Of a DNA stretch of 64,000 nt, positions 36,610 through 45,362 are shown one piece after another (the stretch's first letter is position 1; each line of letters begins with the position of its first letter). Both the position numbers and the translations under genes were made by a program. This DNA is from Azospira oryzae (GTDB lineage: Bacteria; Pseudomonadota; Gammaproteobacteria; Burkholderiales; Rhodocyclaceae): the NCBI RefSeq assembly GCF_004217225.1, contig NZ_SHKM01000002.1, forward strand, positions 129,307 to 193,306, in the 5' to 3' direction. The notes beneath the pieces were generated by a model. It was not told the origin of the DNA. It saw nothing but the letters and a program-made list of their open reading frames with translations, and searched no databases.

Positions 36610-37274
36610 TCGAGAGATATCTTCAAGGCCGCCGCGGTCGCCCACGGCGCGAAAAACAGGCTGCCGGCCAGCAAGGCGCCGAGCAGGGACAGATGGGCTT
36701 CGAAGCCCAGGCCGGAAACGGCTGCATCGACAGCGCCGGCACCGAAAATCAGCACCGGAATATACAGGGGCAGCACCAGCAGGGAAACCAGCACGCCGCC
36801 GCCCCGCAGGCCCAGGGTCAGGGCGGCACCGATGGCGCCGATGGCCGAGAGGGAGGGGGTGCCCACCAGCAGGGCCAGGGTCAGCACCAGGAGGCCGTCG
36901 GCGGACAGGTCGAACTGTAGGCCGAGAACCGGCGCCAGCAAAGTCAGGGGCAGCCCGGAGGTGAGCCAGTGGGCGGCCATCTTGCCGAGCACGGTGACCG
37001 GCAGGGGCTGGGGCGCCAGCACCAGCTGTTCCAGGGTGCCGTCCCGGTAGTCGTCACCGAAGAGGCGCGGCAGGGTCAGCATGGTGGCCAGCAGGGCCGC
37101 CACCCACAGCACGCCGGGGGCCATCTTGCGCAGCATGTCCATCTCGGGGCCGACCCCCAGGGGAAAGAGGCTGACGACGATGATGAAGAAAAACAGGGCG
37201 GAAACCAGATCGGCCTGGCGGCGCAGGGCCAGCTTCAGGTCCCGGGCGATGACGGCGAAGAGCAGGTCGAGCAT
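36606..37274 (-). CDS. ccmB: Haem exporter membrane subunit CcmB
   Basis: The permease partner of CcmA in the ABC-type complex that releases holo-CcmE. It has 222 residues and about six membrane helices; the cytoplasmic segment GDDYRDGTLEQLVLAP is the family signature for contact with the ATPase. Its ATG shares one base with the ccmA stop. Confidence 0.95.
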   Translation of the reverse strand: MLDLLFAVIARDLKLALRRQADLVSALFFFIIVVSLFPLGVGPEMDMLRKMAPGVLWVAALLATMLTLPRLFGDDYRDGTLEQLVLAPQPLPVTVLGKMAAHWLTSGLPLTLLAPVLGLQFDLSADGLLVLTLALLVGTPSLSAIGAIGAALTLGLRGGGVLVSLLVLPLYIPVLIFGAGAVDAAVSGLGFEAHLSLLGALLAGSLFFAPWATAAALKISLE

Positions 37275-37891
37275 CAGGCCCCCAGCCGGTATTCGCGGAG
37301 GTTGCCGGCGGGAATGGTCACCGCCTGGTGCGTCGTCATCACCGCCAGGCCGCCCCGCTGCAGGTGGGCGCCGATGAGGCCGGCCACCATGTCCACGGCG
37401 GCCACGTCCAGGGCCACGAAGGGCTCGTCCAGCACCCACAGGGCGCGGCGCTCGTGGATCAGGCGGGCCAGGGCGACGCGGCGCTTCTGGCCCTGGGACA
37501 GGTATTTGGCCTGCAGGTCTTCCCGCCCGGCCAGGCCGACGGCGTAGAGGGCCTCCAGGGCCTGCTCCTCGGAGAGGGGCTCGCCGGCCAGACGGGCCGA
37601 GGCCAGCAGGTTCTCCAGGGGCGTCAGTTCTTCCTTGATGGCGTTGTGGTGGCCCATGTAGCACAGCTCGGCCCGGTAATCCTCGGCCAGCTTGCGGATC
37701 GGCTCGCCGCGCCAGGTGATCTCGCCCGCCACGGGCTGGGCCAGGCCCACCAGCATGCGCAGCAGGCTGGTCTTGCCGGCGCCGTTTTTGCCCTGCAGGT
37801 TGAGCAATTCGCCGCCTTCCAGGCGAAAGCTCACCCCGGCGAACAGGCGACGGTCACCGCGTACGCATTCCAGTTGGGAGGCTTCCAGCAT
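37274..37891 (-). CDS. ccmA: Haem exporter ATP-binding subunit CcmA
   Basis: The ABC ATPase of the CcmAB complex. It has 205 residues with Walker A GKNGAGKTSL, signature LSQGQKRRVALARL and Walker B LWVLDEPF. ATG 37891 is preferred over 37963 because the latter lies inside the predicted FNR box. It is the first gene of ccmABCDEFGHI, which covers the complete System I set. Confidence 0.95.
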   Translation of the reverse strand: MLEASQLECVRGDRRLFAGVSFRLEGGELLNLQGKNGAGKTSLLRMLVGLAQPVAGEITWRGEPIRKLAEDYRAELCYMGHHNAIKEELTPLENLLASARLAGEPLSEEQALEALYAVGLAGREDLQAKYLSQGQKRRVALARLIHERRALWVLDEPFVALDVAAVDMVAGLIGAHLQRGGLAVMTTHQAVTIPAGNLREYRLGA

Positions 37892-37921
37892 TGATGAGGG
37901 CGTCCAGGCAATCTGGGCGGG

Positions 37922-37963
37922 ATTATGGAGGCGAGAGTGTAGCGGCTCTTTGATGGGAAACAA
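37922..37963 (-). promoter_or_regulatory. FNR/Anr-type class II promoter of the ccm operon
   Basis: The box, read on the minus strand, is TTGTT-TCCC-ATCAA (37963-37950), nine of ten bases of the FNR consensus. A -10 hexamer CATAAT (37927-37922) begins exactly 29.5 bp from the box centre, the class II FNR geometry. Start of transcription is predicted near 37915, leaving a leader of about 24 bases before ccmA. Confidence 0.65.
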
Positions 37964-38044
37964 AACCGGTGCAAATTATTCCCGGCAGCCCGGATTATGG
38001 GCTATCCGGCACCTGTTCCCAATAGCCGGAAGCATTTAGGTGCA

Positions 38045-38072
38045 GAAAAAAACGGGGGCCACGGCCCCCGTT
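38045..38072. terminator. Terminator of the cytochrome c peroxidase gene
   Basis: A 10-bp stem, AACGGGGGCC / GGCCCCCGTT, with a two-base centre preceded by a run of A on the + strand, that is, T run on the minus strand. It ends the minus-strand peroxidase transcript. Confidence 0.8.
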
Positions 38073-38091
38073 CCAAGTCGAGAGGCGCTGC

Positions 38092-39102
38092 TTACTTCTT
38101 GCCGAAGGGCTGGGGACGCGGGGTGGCGTCGGCAGACGGCGGCAGGATCGGCAGCTTGAAGCTGGGCTGGTCGCCGGTCAGGGTCTTCAGGAAGGCCACG
38201 ATCTTGGCGTTTTCCTCATCCGTGAACTTCTTGCCCAGCTGGATGCGGCCCATGGTGTCCACCGCTTCCTTCAGGGTGTTGGCGGCGCCGTCGTGGAAGT
38301 AGGGGTAAGTCATTTCCACGTTGCGCAGGGTCGGCACCTTGAAGTTGAAGCGGTCCGCATCCTTGCCGGTCACGGCGACCCGGCCTTCGGCGGCGCTGGA
38401 AGCCTTGTACGGCTCCACCACGCCCATCTTCTGGAAGGAGTTGCCGCCCACGGCCGGACCGTTGTGGCAGGCGACGCAGCCGCTGTCCTTGAACAGCTTG
38501 TAGCCTTCCAGCTCGTTCTTGCTCAGGGCCTTCTGGTCGCCCTTCAGCCACTTGTCGAAGCGGGAATTGGGGGTCACCAGGGTTTCCTCGAAGGCGGCGA
38601 TGGCCTTGGTGATGCCGTCGATATCCACCTTGTCGGAGCCGAAGGCCTTCTTGAACTCGGCCACGTAGCCGGGAATGGACTTCACCACGTCCACCGCCAG
38701 GGTGTGGTTGGAGGCCATTTCACCCGGGTTGGCGATGGGGCCGCCGGCCTGGGCCTTGAGGTCGGCCGCACGGCCGTCCCAGAACTGGGCCACGTTGAGA
38801 CTGGAATTAAGCACGGTGGGCGCGTTGATGGGACCTTCGTTCCAGTTGTGGCCGATGGAGGTCTTGATGTTGTCCGTGCCGCCCATGGACAGGTTGTGGC
38901 AGGAATTGCAGGAAATGAAGCCGGACATGGACAGCCGGGGGTCGAAATACAGCTTCTTGCCCAGTTCCACCAGGGCCGGGTTGGCCACCTTGGCGGGCTT
39001 GATCGGCTGGATGGGCTCGTTGCCAGCGGCTTGCGCCAGGCCGGCAAGGCCCAGGGTGGCCGCCAGGACGATGGCGGTCGGCGTGATCTTGAGTTGGAAC
39101 AT
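38092..39102 (-). CDS. Dihaem cytochrome c peroxidase
   Basis: A periplasmic enzyme reducing H2O2 with electrons from cytochrome c. It has 336 residues with a Sec signal peptide (ending LAQAAG), a low-potential haem site CNSCH (residues 65-69), the mid-region typical of CcpA/MauG proteins, a high-potential haem site CVACH (209-213) and the late PTLRNVEMTYPYFHDG segment. The presence of a full-length N-terminal haem domain and the canonical gene size favour a peroxidase over MauG. An FNR-type box precedes it, in line with CcpA expression at low oxygen in many proteobacteria. Confidence 0.93.
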   Translation of the reverse strand: MFQLKITPTAIVLAATLGLAGLAQAAGNEPIQPIKPAKVANPALVELGKKLYFDPRLSMSGFISCNSCHNLSMGGTDNIKTSIGHNWNEGPINAPTVLNSSLNVAQFWDGRAADLKAQAGGPIANPGEMASNHTLAVDVVKSIPGYVAEFKKAFGSDKVDIDGITKAIAAFEETLVTPNSRFDKWLKGDQKALSKNELEGYKLFKDSGCVACHNGPAVGGNSFQKMGVVEPYKASSAAEGRVAVTGKDADRFNFKVPTLRNVEMTYPYFHDGAANTLKEAVDTMGRIQLGKKFTDEENAKIVAFLKTLTGDQPSFKLPILPPSADATPRPQPFGKK

Positions 39103-39167
39103 GTGTCACTCCCTTCGGGTTATGGAAATATTGTGCCGCCATTGTCCACCCCGTGAGTAGGGTCTTG

Positions 39168-39181
39168 TTGACGTAAGTCAA
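39168..39181 (-). promoter_or_regulatory. FNR/Anr box upstream of the cytochrome c peroxidase gene
   Basis: A perfect dyad TTGAC-GTAA-GTCAA, eight of ten bases of TTGAT-N4-ATCAA and symmetric. A -10-like GACAAT lies at 39146-39141, 28.5 bp from the box centre. Predicted transcription start is about 30 bases before ATG 39102. Confidence 0.6.
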
Positions 39182-39399
39182 TGTTTTTCAATGGTTTTTG
39201 GCTATACATCCTATAGCTTTCGCCTATACACCCTTACGGCGGCGGTCCCCGGACAACATCCGCCGCCGGCCTTCAACGCCTGTATTGGCCGGGGATTCCG
39301 GAGCAATCGGCGGCCCCGCCGCCGTCCCCCGGGAAGCCGGCCCTCATCGCCACACCGGACGGGCCGTACGGCCCTCGCCCGCCCCTATCTCCCGCCCCC
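39182..39399. other. Middle of the 368-base divergent intergenic region
   Basis: The region 39103-39470 holds no gene. Apart from the two FNR boxes listed separately, it contains a dyad GCTATA-N5-TATAGC (39201-39217) with a related CCTATACA copy at 39223-39230. The rest is GC-rich without a recognisable element. Confidence 0.4.
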
Positions 39400-39441
39400 T
39401 TGACGGTAATCAAGGCGACGGCGGCCCCGATCCCCTAGGGT
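39400..39441 (+). promoter_or_regulatory. FNR/Anr-type class II promoter of the hup/hyp operon
   Basis: The box TTGAC-GGTA-ATCAA (39400-39413) matches nine of ten consensus bases. A -10-like TAGGGT (39436-39441) begins exactly 29.5 bp from the centre. Transcription start is predicted near 39448; GGGAGG at 39456-39461 is the ribosome binding site for the ATG at 39471. Confidence 0.6.
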
Positions 39442-39470
39442 AGCGGCTTTTTTGCGGGAGGCAGGCCGGC

Positions 39471-40460
39471 ATGGGCCAGCACGAGGGAAACGACGGCGCG
39501 CTTCAACTGGCCCTGGAATGGGACGGCCAGGGCATTGCCGCGGCCCGCGTCGCCAGCCCCCGCCCCCTGGCCGCCCGCCTGCTGCAGGGCCGTCCCGCCG
39601 CCGAGGCCGGCGAACTGGCGCCGCGCCTGTTCACCCTCTGTGCCGCCGCCCAGGGCAGCGCCGCCCGCCGGGCCCTGGCCGCCGCCGCCGGCGCCCCGAT
39701 GGCCGAGCCGGATGGAGCCGAACGGCAGCGCCTGAGCCGGGAGATGATCGGCGAGCACCTGTGGCGCCTGGGCCTGGACTGGCCGCCTCTGCTGGGCCTG
39801 CCGCCGCGCAAGGAGGCCCTGGTGGCCTGGCGCAAGGGCCTGCCCGCCGCCGATCGGCCCCAGTGGCGCAGCTTCGCCGCCCATGCCCTGGAACTGCCGC
39901 TGTGCGCGGCTCCCGGCACGGACCTGCTGGAACACCTGGATGCATCCGCCTGGTGGCAATCCCTCCCCGGAGAGCGGGACTGGGACTGCCTCGCCGCCCA
40001 TGCCCTGGCCCCGACCCTGGCCGGCCGGCCCCGGGAAACCGGCGCCGCCGCCCGCTGCCGCCGTCAGCCCGAGGTGGCCGCCCTGTGGCAGGCCGGCCGC
40101 CGTGCCGCCGCCCGTCTCCAGGCCCGCTGCCTGGAACTGGAAGCCCTGCTCGACGGCCATTGGGACCCGGCCTGGGTGGACGCCTGCAGCCCGGCCCCCG
40201 GCATCGGCCTGGCGCGGGTGGAAACGGCCCGGGGGCCCTTGCTGCATCTGGTGGCGCTGGCTGCCGGCACGGTGCAGCGCTATGTTATTGTTGCCCCCAC
40301 GGAATGGAACTTTCACCCGGCCGGCGCCTTCGTCCAAGACACCACCGGCCTGCCCGCCCCGACCCCGGAAGCCGCCCGGCACATGGCCCGCTGCATCGCC
40401 CTGTCCCTGGACCCCTGCGTCGCCGTGGGCATCACCCTGGATACGCACCACCATGCATGA
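39471..40460 (+). CDS. hupK: HupK/HoxV-like hydrogenase maturation scaffold
   Basis: The protein has 329 residues and resembles a shrunken [NiFe] hydrogenase large subunit. The segment around Cys57 (PRLFTLCAAAQGSAA) aligns with the PRICGICSVAQSAAA motif of HoxC in this window, and the end (PTEWNFHP... LDPCVAVG, Cys316) aligns with PTTWNFSP...DPCMVC. One cysteine of each metal-binding pair has been lost. HupK/HoxV proteins are thought to carry the Fe(CN)2CO unit to the large subunit in aerobic or microaerobic bacteria. It is the first gene of the hyp operon; its last codons overlap hypA by 8 bases. Confidence 0.8.
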   Translation: MGQHEGNDGALQLALEWDGQGIAAARVASPRPLAARLLQGRPAAEAGELAPRLFTLCAAAQGSAARRALAAAAGAPMAEPDGAERQRLSREMIGEHLWRLGLDWPPLLGLPPRKEALVAWRKGLPAADRPQWRSFAAHALELPLCAAPGTDLLEHLDASAWWQSLPGERDWDCLAAHALAPTLAGRPRETGAAARCRRQPEVAALWQAGRRAAARLQARCLELEALLDGHWDPAWVDACSPAPGIGLARVETARGPLLHLVALAAGTVQRYVIVAPTEWNFHPAGAFVQDTTGLPAPTPEAARHMARCIALSLDPCVAVGITLDTHHHA

Positions 40461-40797
40461 GATGTCCCTGGCAGAGGGCGTGCTGCAAATCGTCGAAGAC
40501 GCCGCCCAAGGCCCCCAGGGCTTTGCCCGGGTAAAGACCGTCTTCCTCGAAATCGGCCAGCTCTCCTCGGTGGAGCCGGAGGCCATGGCCTTCTGTTTCG
40601 AGGCGGTGAGCAAGGGCACGGTGGCCGACGGCGCCAAGCTGGAAATCGTCAGCGTCCCCGGCGAGGGGCTGTGCCTCTCCTGCCAGAAGACCGTGCCCCT
40701 GGCCCAGGTGTACGACCCCTGCCCGGAATGCGGCGGCTACCCGGTACAGCCCACGGCCGGCACGGAAATGCGGGTGCGGGAACTGGAAGTCGATTGA
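40453..40797 (+). CDS. hypA: Nickel metallochaperone HypA
   Basis: Delivers nickel to the hydrogenase large subunit. The protein has 114 residues, starts MHEMSLAEG (His2 is the nickel ligand) and carries the zinc site CLSC...CPEC in its C-terminal half. It overlaps hupK and is followed by hypB after 49 bases. It may also serve as HybF-type chaperone for other nickel enzymes. Confidence 0.96.
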   Translation: MHEMSLAEGVLQIVEDAAQGPQGFARVKTVFLEIGQLSSVEPEAMAFCFEAVSKGTVADGAKLEIVSVPGEGLCLSCQKTVPLAQVYDPCPECGGYPVQPTAGTEMRVRELEVD

Positions 40798-40846
40798 GGG
40801 CCAGCCCTCACCACAGAATTCAGGAAATCGAAGGAGCATCGAGCAA

Positions 40847-42043
40847 ATGTGTACCACCTGCGGCTGCGGCGCCGGCGAAACCCGCATCGAGGGCGACGCC
40901 CTCCACGATCACGAACATGGTCACGAACACTGGCATGTGCATGAGGACGGCACCGCCCACAGCCATGGCCACGAGCACGGTCACGGCCACAGCCATGCCC
41001 ACGACGAGCACCAGCACGAACATGTGCACGCCGACGGCACCCGTCACAGCCACCCGCACCACCACGACGGCGAGCATCATCACGGGCACCAGGGCGTCAC
41101 GCCCCAGCCAGCCGCCCCGGCCCACGGCCACGTGCATACCCACGCCGACGGCACCAGCCACAGCCATCCCCACACCCACGAGGGCGAGCACCACCACGCC
41201 CACGCCGAGGGGGACCAAGGCGACCACGGGCACGGCCATCACCACCATCATGGCGATGGCAGCATCGACTACGGCAGCGGCCCCGCCGGCGCCCACGCCC
41301 CGGGCATGAGCCAGAAGCGCATGGTGCAGATCGAGCGGGACATCCTCTCCAAGAACGACGCCTACGCCGCCAAGAACCGCCAGGCCCTCGCCGAGAAGGG
41401 CGTGTTCGCCCTCAATCTGGTTTCCAGCCCCGGCTCCGGCAAGACCACCCTGCTCTGCCGCAGCATCGGGGAACTGAAGGCCAAATACCCGGTGGCCGTG
41501 ATCGAGGGCGACCAGCAGACCAGCTTCGACGCCGAGCGCATCCGCGCCACCGGCGCCCCCGCCCTGCAGATCAACACCGGCAAGGGCTGCCACCTGGACG
41601 CCCACATGGTGGGCCACGCCCTGGAAAAGCTGGAGGTGCAGGACGACTCACTGCTGCTGATCGAGAACGTGGGCAATCTGGTGTGCCCCGCCGCCTTCGA
41701 CCTGGGCGAGGCCGGCAAGGTGGTGATCCTCTCCGTCACCGAAGGCGAGGACAAGCCGCTGAAGTACCCGGACATGTTCCGGGCCGCCCGCCTGATGCTG
41801 CTCTCCAAGGTGGACCTGCTGCCCCACCTGACTTTCGATGCGGATAAGGCGGTGGAATACGCGCGCCGGGTCAATCCGGCCCTGGAAGTGATCCGGGTTT
41901 CCACCACCAGCGGCGAAGGCTTCGCCGAGTGGCTGGCCTGGGTGGAAAAGGGCCTGGCCGCTGCCAAGGCGGCCCGCCAGGAAAACGTCGCCGCCCTGAA
42001 AGCCCGCATCGCCGAACTGGAAGGCCTGCTGGCCCGCCGCTGA
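40847..42043 (+). CDS. hypB: Hydrogenase nickel-incorporation GTPase HypB with long histidine-rich region
   Basis: A GTPase that loads nickel with HypA. It has 398 residues, longer than E. coli HypB (about 290) because of the region 20-136, where 47 of 117 residues are histidine. The N-terminal MCTTCGCG matches the high-affinity nickel motif. The G domain starts near residue 185 with P-loop SSPGSGKTT (193-201), the metal-binding [10 protein letters not shown], and NKxD-like SKVDLLP. The His-rich region contains three related units ([31 protein letters not shown]), suggesting internal duplication and a nickel-storage role as in other His-rich HypB proteins. Confidence 0.96.
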   Translation: MCTTCGCGAGETRIEGDALHDHEHGHEHWHVHEDGTAHSHGHEHGHGHSHAHDEHQHEHVHADGTRHSHPHHHDGEHHHGHQGVTPQPAAPAHGHVHTHADGTSHSHPHTHEGEHHHAHAEGDQGDHGHGHHHHHGDGSIDYGSGPAGAHAPGMSQKRMVQIERDILSKNDAYAAKNRQALAEKGVFALNLVSSPGSGKTTLLCRSIGELKAKYPVAVIEGDQQTSFDAERIRATGAPALQINTGKGCHLDAHMVGHALEKLEVQDDSLLLIENVGNLVCPAAFDLGEAGKVVILSVTEGEDKPLKYPDMFRAARLMLLSKVDLLPHLTFDADKAVEYARRVNPALEVIRVSTTSGEGFAEWLAWVEKGLAAAKAARQENVAALKARIAELEGLLARR

Positions 42044-42082
42044 TCCCCGGGGCGGCTCTGCCGCCCCGGTTGCACCACTGCC

Positions 42083-44422
42083 ATGAACGACCTCACCCTT
42101 CCCCTGCTCTGCCGCCGGGTCCGCGTCCGCGGCCTGGTGCAGGGCGTCGGCTATCGTCCCTTCGTCTATCGCCTGGCCTTTGAGCTGGGCCTTAGCGGCT
42201 GGGTGCGCAACGACGCCGAAGGGGTGGATATCGAAGCCCGGGGCCCAGCGCCGCTGGTGGAGCGCTTCATCGCCCGGCTGCGGGCCGAGGCGCCGGAACT
42301 GGCCCGGGTGGAGGCGGTGGAAGTGCGGGAGGCCGAGCCCGAGCGCAGCCTGCCCGGCTTTCTCATCGTCGAGAGCCGGGGCGGCCACGCCAGCACCGCC
42401 ATCGGCCCCGACAGCGCCCTCTGCCACGACTGCCTGGAAGAACTGTTCTCGCCCCAGGACCGGCGCCACCGCTACGCCTTCACCCACTGCACCCACTGCG
42501 GCCCCCGCTATTCCATCACCCGGGAGCTGCCCTACGACCGGGCCCGCACCAGCCTGGCGCCCTTCCCCCAGTGCCCGGCCTGCACCGCGGAATACGCCGA
42601 TCCCCACAACCGGCGCTTCCACGCCGAGGCCAACTGCTGCCCCGACTGCGGCCCCCAACTCAGGCTGCTCGACGCCGCCGGCCAGCCCATTGCCGGTGAC
42701 CCGGTGCGGGAGGCGGTGCGCCTGCTGCAGGCCGGCAAGATCGTCGCCCTCAAGGGCTACGGCGGCTTCCACCTGGCCTGCGATGCCCGCAATGGGGCCG
42801 CCGTGGCCGAACTGAGAAAGCGCAAGCACCGGGAGGAAAAGCCCTTCGCCGTGATGGCCGCCAACGTGGCCTCGGCCAATGCCCTCTGCGCCCTGGGCGG
42901 CGACGAGGCGGGCCTGCTGGAACTGCCCGAGCGCAGCATCGTCCTGCTGCGCAAGCAGGACAACACCGACACCCAATTGCCCGGCGTCGCCCCCGGCCTG
43001 CAATGGCTGGGCCTGATGCTGCCCTACGCACCCCTGCACTACCTGCTCTTCCATGCCGCCGCTGGCGAGCCAGAGGGCCTGGCCTGGCTGGCCCAAGCCC
43101 AGGATCTGGTACTGGTGATGACCAGCGCCAACCCGGGAGGCGAGCCCCTGGTCACCGACAACGCCGAGGCGGTGGAGCGCCTCGCCGGCATGGCCGACGC
43201 CTTCCTCTGCCATGACCGGGACATCGTCATCCGCAGCGACGACTCGGTGATCCGTTGCGACGAAGGCGGGGTCCAGTTCCTACGCCGGGGCCGGGGCCAG
43301 ACGCCGCGCCCCATCAAACTCAAGGACGAGGGCCCGGCCGTCCTGGCCTTCGGCCCCTACCTGAAAAACACCCTGTGCGTGGTCAAGGGCCGGGAGGCCT
43401 ATCTCTCCCAGCACATCGGCGACCTGGACAACGTGCCCACGGTGAATTTCCTGGAAGAGACGGTGGCCCACCTGCTGCACATCCTGGACGTGGAACCCCA
43501 GGTCATCGCCCACGATCTGCACCCGGATTTCCCCTCCACCCGGCTGGCCGCCGCCTTCGCCGCCGAGCGGGGCATTCCGGCCATCGCCGTAGCCCACCAC
43601 CACGCCCACATCGCCGCCGTGCTGGCGGAAACCCGCTACCCCAAGCCGGTCATCGGCCTGGCCCTGGACGGCATCGGTCTGGGTGAAGACGGCGGCCTGT
43701 GGGGCGGCGAACTGCTGCGGGTGGACGGGGCCGACTGCCAGCGCCTCGGCGGCCTTTTACCCCTGCAACTGCCCGGCGGCGACAGGGCCGCCCGGGAACC
43801 CTGGCGCCTGGCCGCCGCCGCCCTCCACGCCCTGGGCCGCAACGGCGACATCGAGGCCTTCGTCGCCCGCCGTTATCCTGATCAACAGGGCGCCGGAATG
43901 ATCGCCGAGATGCTGCGCAAGCAGCTCAACTGCCCGCCCACCTCCAGCCTGGGCCGGCTGTTCGACGCCGCCGCCGGCCTCCTGGGCCTGCGCGCCAGCC
44001 AGCGCTTCGAGGCCCAGGCCGCCATGGAATTGGAAGGCCGGGCCCACGCCTGGGAAGAGCGCCACGGCCCCGCCGCGCCCCTCACCGATGGCTGGAACAT
44101 CAACAACGACGGCCATCTCGACCTGCTGCCCCTGCTCGCCTGGCTGGGCGAATGCGATGACGCCGACCTGGGCGCCGCCCGCTTCCACGCCACCCTGGCC
44201 GCCGGCCTGGTGCACTGGGCCGCCGCGGCCGCCGAACGGGCCAACCTGTCCACCCTCGCCCTGGGCGGCGGCTGCCTGCTCAACCACCTGCTTTCCCGGG
44301 ACCTGCGCATGGGCTTGCAGGCCAGAGGGCTGGCCGTGCTGGAAGCCCGCCAGGCCCCGCCCAACGACGGCGGCATCGCCCTGGGCCAGGCCTGGGTGGC
44401 CCGGCAGTCCCTGGGCCGCTAG
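42083..44422 (+). CDS. hypF: Carbamoyltransferase HypF
   Basis: Makes the thiocarboxamide on HypE from carbamoyl phosphate, the source of the CN ligands. It has 779 residues: acylphosphatase domain (VRGLVQGVGYRPFVYRLA), two zinc-finger pairs (CHDCLEEL...CTHCG; CPACTAEY...CCPDCG), a YrdC domain, and a C-terminal Kae1-like domain with HHHAHIAAVLAE. All domains are complete. The following gene begins 9 bases after its stop. Confidence 0.97.
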   Translation: MNDLTLPLLCRRVRVRGLVQGVGYRPFVYRLAFELGLSGWVRNDAEGVDIEARGPAPLVERFIARLRAEAPELARVEAVEVREAEPERSLPGFLIVESRGGHASTAIGPDSALCHDCLEELFSPQDRRHRYAFTHCTHCGPRYSITRELPYDRARTSLAPFPQCPACTAEYADPHNRRFHAEANCCPDCGPQLRLLDAAGQPIAGDPVREAVRLLQAGKIVALKGYGGFHLACDARNGAAVAELRKRKHREEKPFAVMAANVASANALCALGGDEAGLLELPERSIVLLRKQDNTDTQLPGVAPGLQWLGLMLPYAPLHYLLFHAAAGEPEGLAWLAQAQDLVLVMTSANPGGEPLVTDNAEAVERLAGMADAFLCHDRDIVIRSDDSVIRCDEGGVQFLRRGRGQTPRPIKLKDEGPAVLAFGPYLKNTLCVVKGREAYLSQHIGDLDNVPTVNFLEETVAHLLHILDVEPQVIAHDLHPDFPSTRLAAAFAAERGIPAIAVAHHHAHIAAVLAETRYPKPVIGLALDGIGLGEDGGLWGGELLRVDGADCQRLGGLLPLQLPGGDRAAREPWRLAAAALHALGRNGDIEAFVARRYPDQQGAGMIAEMLRKQLNCPPTSSLGRLFDAAAGLLGLRASQRFEAQAAMELEGRAHAWEERHGPAAPLTDGWNINNDGHLDLLPLLAWLGECDDADLGAARFHATLAAGLVHWAAAAAERANLSTLALGGGCLLNHLLSRDLRMGLQARGLAVLEARQAPPNDGGIALGQAWVARQSLGR

Positions 44423-44431
44423 GAGTACGAC

Positions 44432-45076
44432 GTGACGACCTATCCGCCCCAGTTCGCCCCCTACCTGGCCGCCAGCCCCATCGTCGCTGCCGACCATCCC
44501 GAGATTCGCCGCCTGGCCGCCGAACTGCAGGCCGCCGGCGACGGCAGTCCCACCGATACCGCCCGCCGCTGCTTCGAGTACGTGCGGGACCAGATCCGCC
44601 ACAGCTGGGACTACCGGGCCGATGCCCACAATCCCCTTACCTGCGCCGCGCCCCAGGTGCTGGCCGAACGCACCGGCTACTGCTACGCCAAGAGCCACCT
44701 GCTGGCGGCCCTGCTGCGGGCCAACGGCCTTCCCGCCGCCCTCTGCTACCAGCGCCTGACCCTGGAACCCGGCGGCGAGCGTTACTGCCTGCACGGCCTC
44801 AACGCCGTGTACCTGCCCGGGCACAGCTGGTACCGCCTCGACCCCCGGGGCAACAAGCCCGGTGTGGAGACCCGCTTCACTCCGCCCAGCGAGCAATTGG
44901 CCTTCGCCCTGGATTACCAGGGCGAACTGGATTTCCCCGGCCTCTACCCGGAGCCGGTGGCGGCCATCCAGGACCTGCTGCAACGCTGCGCCAGCGTCCA
45001 GGAAGCCATGGACCAGCTGCCCGACGCCACCGCCCTGCCTCCCGCCCCCCTGAATCTGCCCTTGAAGGAGCGCTGA
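44432..45076 (+). CDS. Transglutaminase-like protein within the hyp operon
   Basis: A cytoplasmic protein of 214 residues, no signal peptide. It has a transglutaminase-like fold with the expected triad: Cys84 in GYCYAKSHLLAALLRA, His121 in CLHGLNAVYL and Asp137 in YRLDPRG. The gene starts with GTG at 44432 with AGGAG overlapping the hypF stop and ends 2 bases before hypC, so it is tightly built into the operon. This is not one of the standard hyp genes. The family includes peptidases and amidases, so it might act on a protein in maturation, but no function is demonstrated from sequence. Confidence 0.75.
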   Translation: MTTYPPQFAPYLAASPIVAADHPEIRRLAAELQAAGDGSPTDTARRCFEYVRDQIRHSWDYRADAHNPLTCAAPQVLAERTGYCYAKSHLLAALLRANGLPAALCYQRLTLEPGGERYCLHGLNAVYLPGHSWYRLDPRGNKPGVETRFTPPSEQLAFALDYQGELDFPGLYPEPVAAIQDLLQRCASVQEAMDQLPDATALPPAPLNLPLKER

Positions 45077-45078
45077 CC

Positions 45079-45324
45079 ATGTGTCTCGCCATCCCCGCAA
45101 AAATCGTTGAACTCCTGCCCGACGACCAGGCCCGCATCGACCTGGGGGGCGTGCGCAAGGAGGTTTCCCTGGCCCTGGTGGAAGACGTGGCCGTGGGCGA
45201 CTACGTCATCATCCACGTGGGCTACGCCCTGACCAAGCTGGACCCGGAAGAGGCGGCCAAGACCCTGGCCCTCTTCGCCGAGCTGGACGACGAAGCCCGC
45301 GCCGCCGCCATGGCCCAGGCCTGA
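45079..45324 (+). CDS. hypC: Hydrogenase assembly chaperone HypC
   Basis: Carries the Fe(CN)2CO unit with HypD and holds the large-subunit precursor. It has 81 residues starting MCLAIPAKI; Cys2, exposed after methionine removal, is the iron ligand. The OB-like core continues with VRKEVSLALVEDVAVGDYVIIHVGYAL. Size and context are normal. Confidence 0.96.
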   Translation: MCLAIPAKIVELLPDDQARIDLGGVRKEVSLALVEDVAVGDYVIIHVGYALTKLDPEEAAKTLALFAELDDEARAAAMAQA

Positions 45325-45362
45325 TGTTCCCGCGCCAGCCAATGCCGCCCATGGCCCCCGCC

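Noticed and set aside
40902-41256. Direct repeats that could suggest a CRISPR array
   Set aside because: The repetition comes from histidine and glycine codons within hypB; there are no regular repeat-spacer units and no cas genes.
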